The translations under genes were made by a program, and so were the position numbers. 20,986 nucleotides of DNA from a virus: IMG/VR virus record IMGVR_UViG_3300042565_002255, positions 1 through 20,986 of that record. One strand, written 5' to 3'. The notes beneath the pieces were generated by a model that did no database searches, was not told the origin of the DNA, and saw only the letters and a program-made list of their open reading frames with translations. Numbering within the stretch: the first letter of the stretch is position 1; each line of letters begins with the position of its first letter. This document shows positions 19,594 to 20,986 of the stretch, one piece after another.

Positions 19594-20333
19594 GAAAGCC
19601 TTGGGAGGAGCCGTTCAAGATCACCGAGCATGATGGCTACAGAGCCATCCGAGATGACCTGCTCGATGGGGGAACGAAGCTGCGCTTCCTGCCCCATGTC
19701 GTAGGAGATGCCGATCATGTCGTATTCGGCGGCCCATTCGCAGGAGGAGCCCCTGTCAGCCTCTCCGTCCTCGGCAGAGAAACAAGGAAACGCATCACCA
19801 TCTTCTACGCATGGAGGAAACAGCTCCACCCGAGGATGCGCCGTGTGCAACGCAACGGAGCGCACCTAGAGCTGGTCAAACCCGGCTACATGACCGTTGT
19901 TCAGAAGCGAGCCCGAGACTATGCCCAACAATCGGGAGCCCTGTTCCTCCCTCTCGGCTTTGACACAGCAGCCGCCAGAGATCCGTTCAGGGCAGTCCTC
20001 TCCAACCTTCGGGCGCAAATCGGGGAGCCTGACGAGATCTGGTGCGCTGCAGGCTCCGGGATGATGGCCCTCAACATCGCCCATTGCTTCCCCTCCTCCC
20101 AGATAAACGCTGTCGCTGTCGGCCTCGCCTCACGATGGAGCAAGCAGGAGCTCCCAGCCAACTGCACCATCCATGAGCAGCCCCTCCCATTTGACAAACC
20201 CCTCGCCTCATCGGCCCCGTTCCCTATCTGCGCCCACTATGAGGCGAAAGCATTCCGGGCGATGCAGGCCGCCATCAGAGCCCAACCCCAGAGGACTCGC
20301 CTGTTCTGGAATGTCCTCGGCTGGGAGGGCTAA
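19590..20333 (+). CDS. Fold-type II PLP-enzyme homologue
   Basis: A 247-residue protein. ATG 19590 overlaps the previous stop (ATGA), with AGGAGGA at 19574-19580. It resembles ACC-deaminase/D-cysteine desulfhydrase-type PLP enzymes: IRDDLLDGGTKLRFLP (K30 is the expected PLP lysine), DHVVFGGPFAGGAPVSL, HPRMRRVQRNGAHLELVKPG, PLGFDTAAARDP and EIWCAAGSGMMALNIAH, the last being the phosphate-binding glycine loop region. It is shorter than the about 330 residues of cellular enzymes and ends with RLFWNVLGWEG. Phage proteins of this type occur near DNA methyltransferases. Possible action on an amino-acid-like group attached to a base, or provision of one, is an inference. Confidence 0.7.
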   Translation: MRKPWEEPFKITEHDGYRAIRDDLLDGGTKLRFLPHVVGDADHVVFGGPFAGGAPVSLSVLGRETRKRITIFYAWRKQLHPRMRRVQRNGAHLELVKPGYMTVVQKRARDYAQQSGALFLPLGFDTAAARDPFRAVLSNLRAQIGEPDEIWCAAGSGMMALNIAHCFPSSQINAVAVGLASRWSKQELPANCTIHEQPLPFDKPLASSAPFPICAHYEAKAFRAMQAAIRAQPQRTRLFWNVLGWEG

Positions 20334-20336
20334 GAC

Positions 20337-20552
20337 ATGACCCTCCTCGATGTGGCAGTCATCGCCTGCCTCGCCCTGCTCCTAGCCCTTACCATCGCAG
20401 CCGATAGGCGCATCACCAAACTCTCCCGGCTGGAGCCAACCCTGAGAGAGATGATCGAGAGCAAACAGATCCGATACATCGGGGAACGAAACGGCATGGC
20501 TATCTACGAGAGGATAGACCACCCTCAGCCGGGCGGCCTCCCCGAGAGCTAG
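20337..20552 (+). CDS. Small membrane protein
   Basis: A 71-residue protein, ATG 20337, three bases after the PLP-homologue stop, with GGGAGGG about ten bases upstream. One N-terminal hydrophobic segment (LLDVAVIACLALLLALTIAA, residues 3-22) is followed by a basic and amphipathic part (DRRITKLSRLEPTLREMIES) and a probably disordered tail. It looks like an N-in or N-out anchored protein with a cytoplasmic or external helix. Nothing identifies the function. Its stop codon TAG lies inside the GAGCTAGAGCC repeat that starts the next promoter-like element. Confidence 0.55.
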   Translation: MTLLDVAVIACLALLLALTIAADRRITKLSRLEPTLREMIESKQIRYIGERNGMAIYERIDHPQPGGLPES

Positions 20553-20589
20553 AGCCATACCCAGCCCTAATCTGCGCTACCCTGACCCT
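20546..20589 (+). promoter_or_regulatory. Leaderless promoter-like repeat, copy 1
   Basis: GAGCTAGAGCC (20546-20556), a 13-nt variable part, then ATCTGCGCTACCCTGA (20570-20585). TACCCT (20578-20583) fits TANNNT and ends six bases before ATG 20590. There is no Shine-Dalgarno. No good -35 hexamer is at the usual distance; the constant upstream 11-mer may take that role. Confidence 0.6.
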
Positions 20590-20736
20590 ATGACCCCAGA
20601 CCCAAACCTCTCAACCTCGGAGGTGTTCATCGGAGAGTGCGAGATGTGCGGCACGTGCGCCACGCTCATCCCGATCCCCATCGAGGAAATGTCATACTGT
20701 TGCGTCCGATGCGCACGGACTCTAGAAGCCGGATGA
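20590..20736 (+). CDS. Tiny zinc-ribbon protein
   Basis: A 48-residue protein, probably missed by length cut-offs. It reads MTPDPNLSTSEVFIGE, then CEMCGTC at residues 17-23, then IPIPIEEMSYCCVRC ending near residue 41. Four or more cysteines arranged as C-x2-C ... C-x2-C form a zinc-ribbon or knuckle. It is expected to be read from a leaderless transcript because TACCCT lies six bases before the ATG and there is no ribosome site. Its stop is directly before a second copy of the same promoter-like repeat. Function unknown; small zinc proteins beside HNH nucleases are common at phage genome ends. Confidence 0.6.
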   Translation: MTPDPNLSTSEVFIGECEMCGTCATLIPIPIEEMSYCCVRCARTLEAG

Positions 20737-20780
20737 GCTAGAGCCCTGCTCATCCTCGATCTGCGCTACCCTGAGCCTCC
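20735..20780 (+). promoter_or_regulatory. Leaderless promoter-like repeat, copy 2
   Basis: GAGCTAGAGCC (20735-20745) and ATCTGCGCTACCCTGA (20759-20774) repeat copy 1 exactly and at the same spacing (both blocks shifted by 189). The intervening 13 nt differ. TACCCT (20767-20772) ends eight bases before ATG 20781. Confidence 0.6.
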
Positions 20781-20986
20781 ATGATCCTGAGAGCCTGCCT
20801 CTCCTGCGGCCAACTGCAGGCGAACAGCCGATGCTCATCCTGCTCAGCAGCTCAGGAGCAACGCCGATACAGGAAACGAACCCACTATCACGGAGACTAC
20901 AAACGCCGAGCAGCCGAGATCAGAGCCAACGCCGAGATCTGCTGGATCTGCCAACAGGGAGCCCGACCTGATGATCCGTGGACTGC
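20781..20986 (+). CDS. HNH endonuclease, N-terminal part (3' end outside window)
   Basis: The frame from ATG 20781 is open to the end of the window (68 residues seen). It starts ILRACLSCGQLQANSRCSSC, a treble-clef style C-x2-C ... C-x2-C knuckle, followed by a basic region RRYRKRTHYHGDYKRRAAEI and a second pair CWICQQGARPDDPWT. In HNH nucleases of this phage type the next residues would give the DH(V)xP catalytic motif, which lies beyond the window. Such small HNH proteins usually sit next to the terminase genes and help DNA packaging or cos cleavage, so terminase genes may lie just to the right. Transcription probably starts at the repeat directly before the ATG. Confidence 0.75.
   Translation, partial: MILRACLSCGQLQANSRCSSCSAAQEQRRYRKRTHYHGDYKRRAAEIRANAEICWICQQGARPDDPWT

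Noticed and set aside
1-20986. tRNA genes, CRISPR arrays, integrase or attachment site
   Set aside because: No cloverleaf-like stems with CCA-type ends, no regularly spaced repeats, and no tyrosine or serine recombinase motifs were seen on reading both strands.

Overview
The window looks like part of a tailed bacteriophage (siphovirus-like) genome or prophage whose host is an actinobacterium. It holds a tape-measure C-terminus, minor tail and glycine-rich tail genes, a lysis cassette, a Red-type recombination pair, and small tightly overlapping genes. A WhiB-family Fe-S regulator and several TANNNT promoters placed 6-8 nt before a start codon (leaderless mRNAs) point to an actinobacterial host. 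Both window ends cut through genes: the tape measure on the left and an HNH nuclease on the right. I see no integrase, tRNA, CRISPR array or rRNA. The species cannot be named from sequence alone.

Layout. Bases 1-4140 carry structural genes: tape measure, minor tail protein, then three or four small virion or adhesin-like genes. The block 3099-4140 has visibly different codon use. Bases 4162-5121 are the lysis region: a small hydrophobic protein, an M15-type peptidase endolysin and a one-TM holin-like protein. Bases 5057-6643 hold a small HTH-like protein, a metallophosphoesterase and a small unknown. A strong hairpin at 6634-6674 separates these from a convergent leftward operon (7684 down to 6685) that encodes an HTH protein. 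The 7684-7868 gap is a divergent control region. The rightward unit from 7868 leads through unknown small genes to a YqaJ/lambda-type exonuclease, a putative annealing partner, an HTH protein, WhiB, a PD-(D/E)XK-like nuclease, a C5-cytosine methyltransferase, a replication-initiator-like protein and a membrane-tethered lysozyme-like enzyme. A second promoter at 14580 drives another unit: an unknown gene, a C2H2 zinc-finger protein, ArdA-like antirestriction and small proteins. After a hairpin at 16539-16580 come a small gene, a coiled-coil protein, a ParB-methyltransferase fusion, a GNAT-2OG-oxygenase fusion, a fold-type-II PLP-enzyme homologue and a small membrane protein. Two tiny genes with repeated leaderless promoters end the window: a zinc-ribbon protein and an HNH nuclease.

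Two observations stand out. First, three transcription units (minus 7762, plus 7792, plus 14580) share one promoter-plus-leader design: CGATTTGCA(A/T) at -35, exactly 17 nt, a TANNNT -10 box, a 7-bp hairpin at the mRNA 5' end with an invariant AGGGA loop, then the Shine-Dalgarno ACAGAGGGAG. One copy has a different stem that still pairs, so RNA structure appears conserved. Second, 16997-20333 encodes a translationally coupled set (ParB-MTase, GNAT+2OG oxygenase, PLP-type enzyme) with the chemistry expected of a DNA base hypermodification pathway. With the C5 methyltransferase and ArdA-like protein, it suggests a phage heavily invested in evading restriction. The function of the cassette is inferred, not shown.
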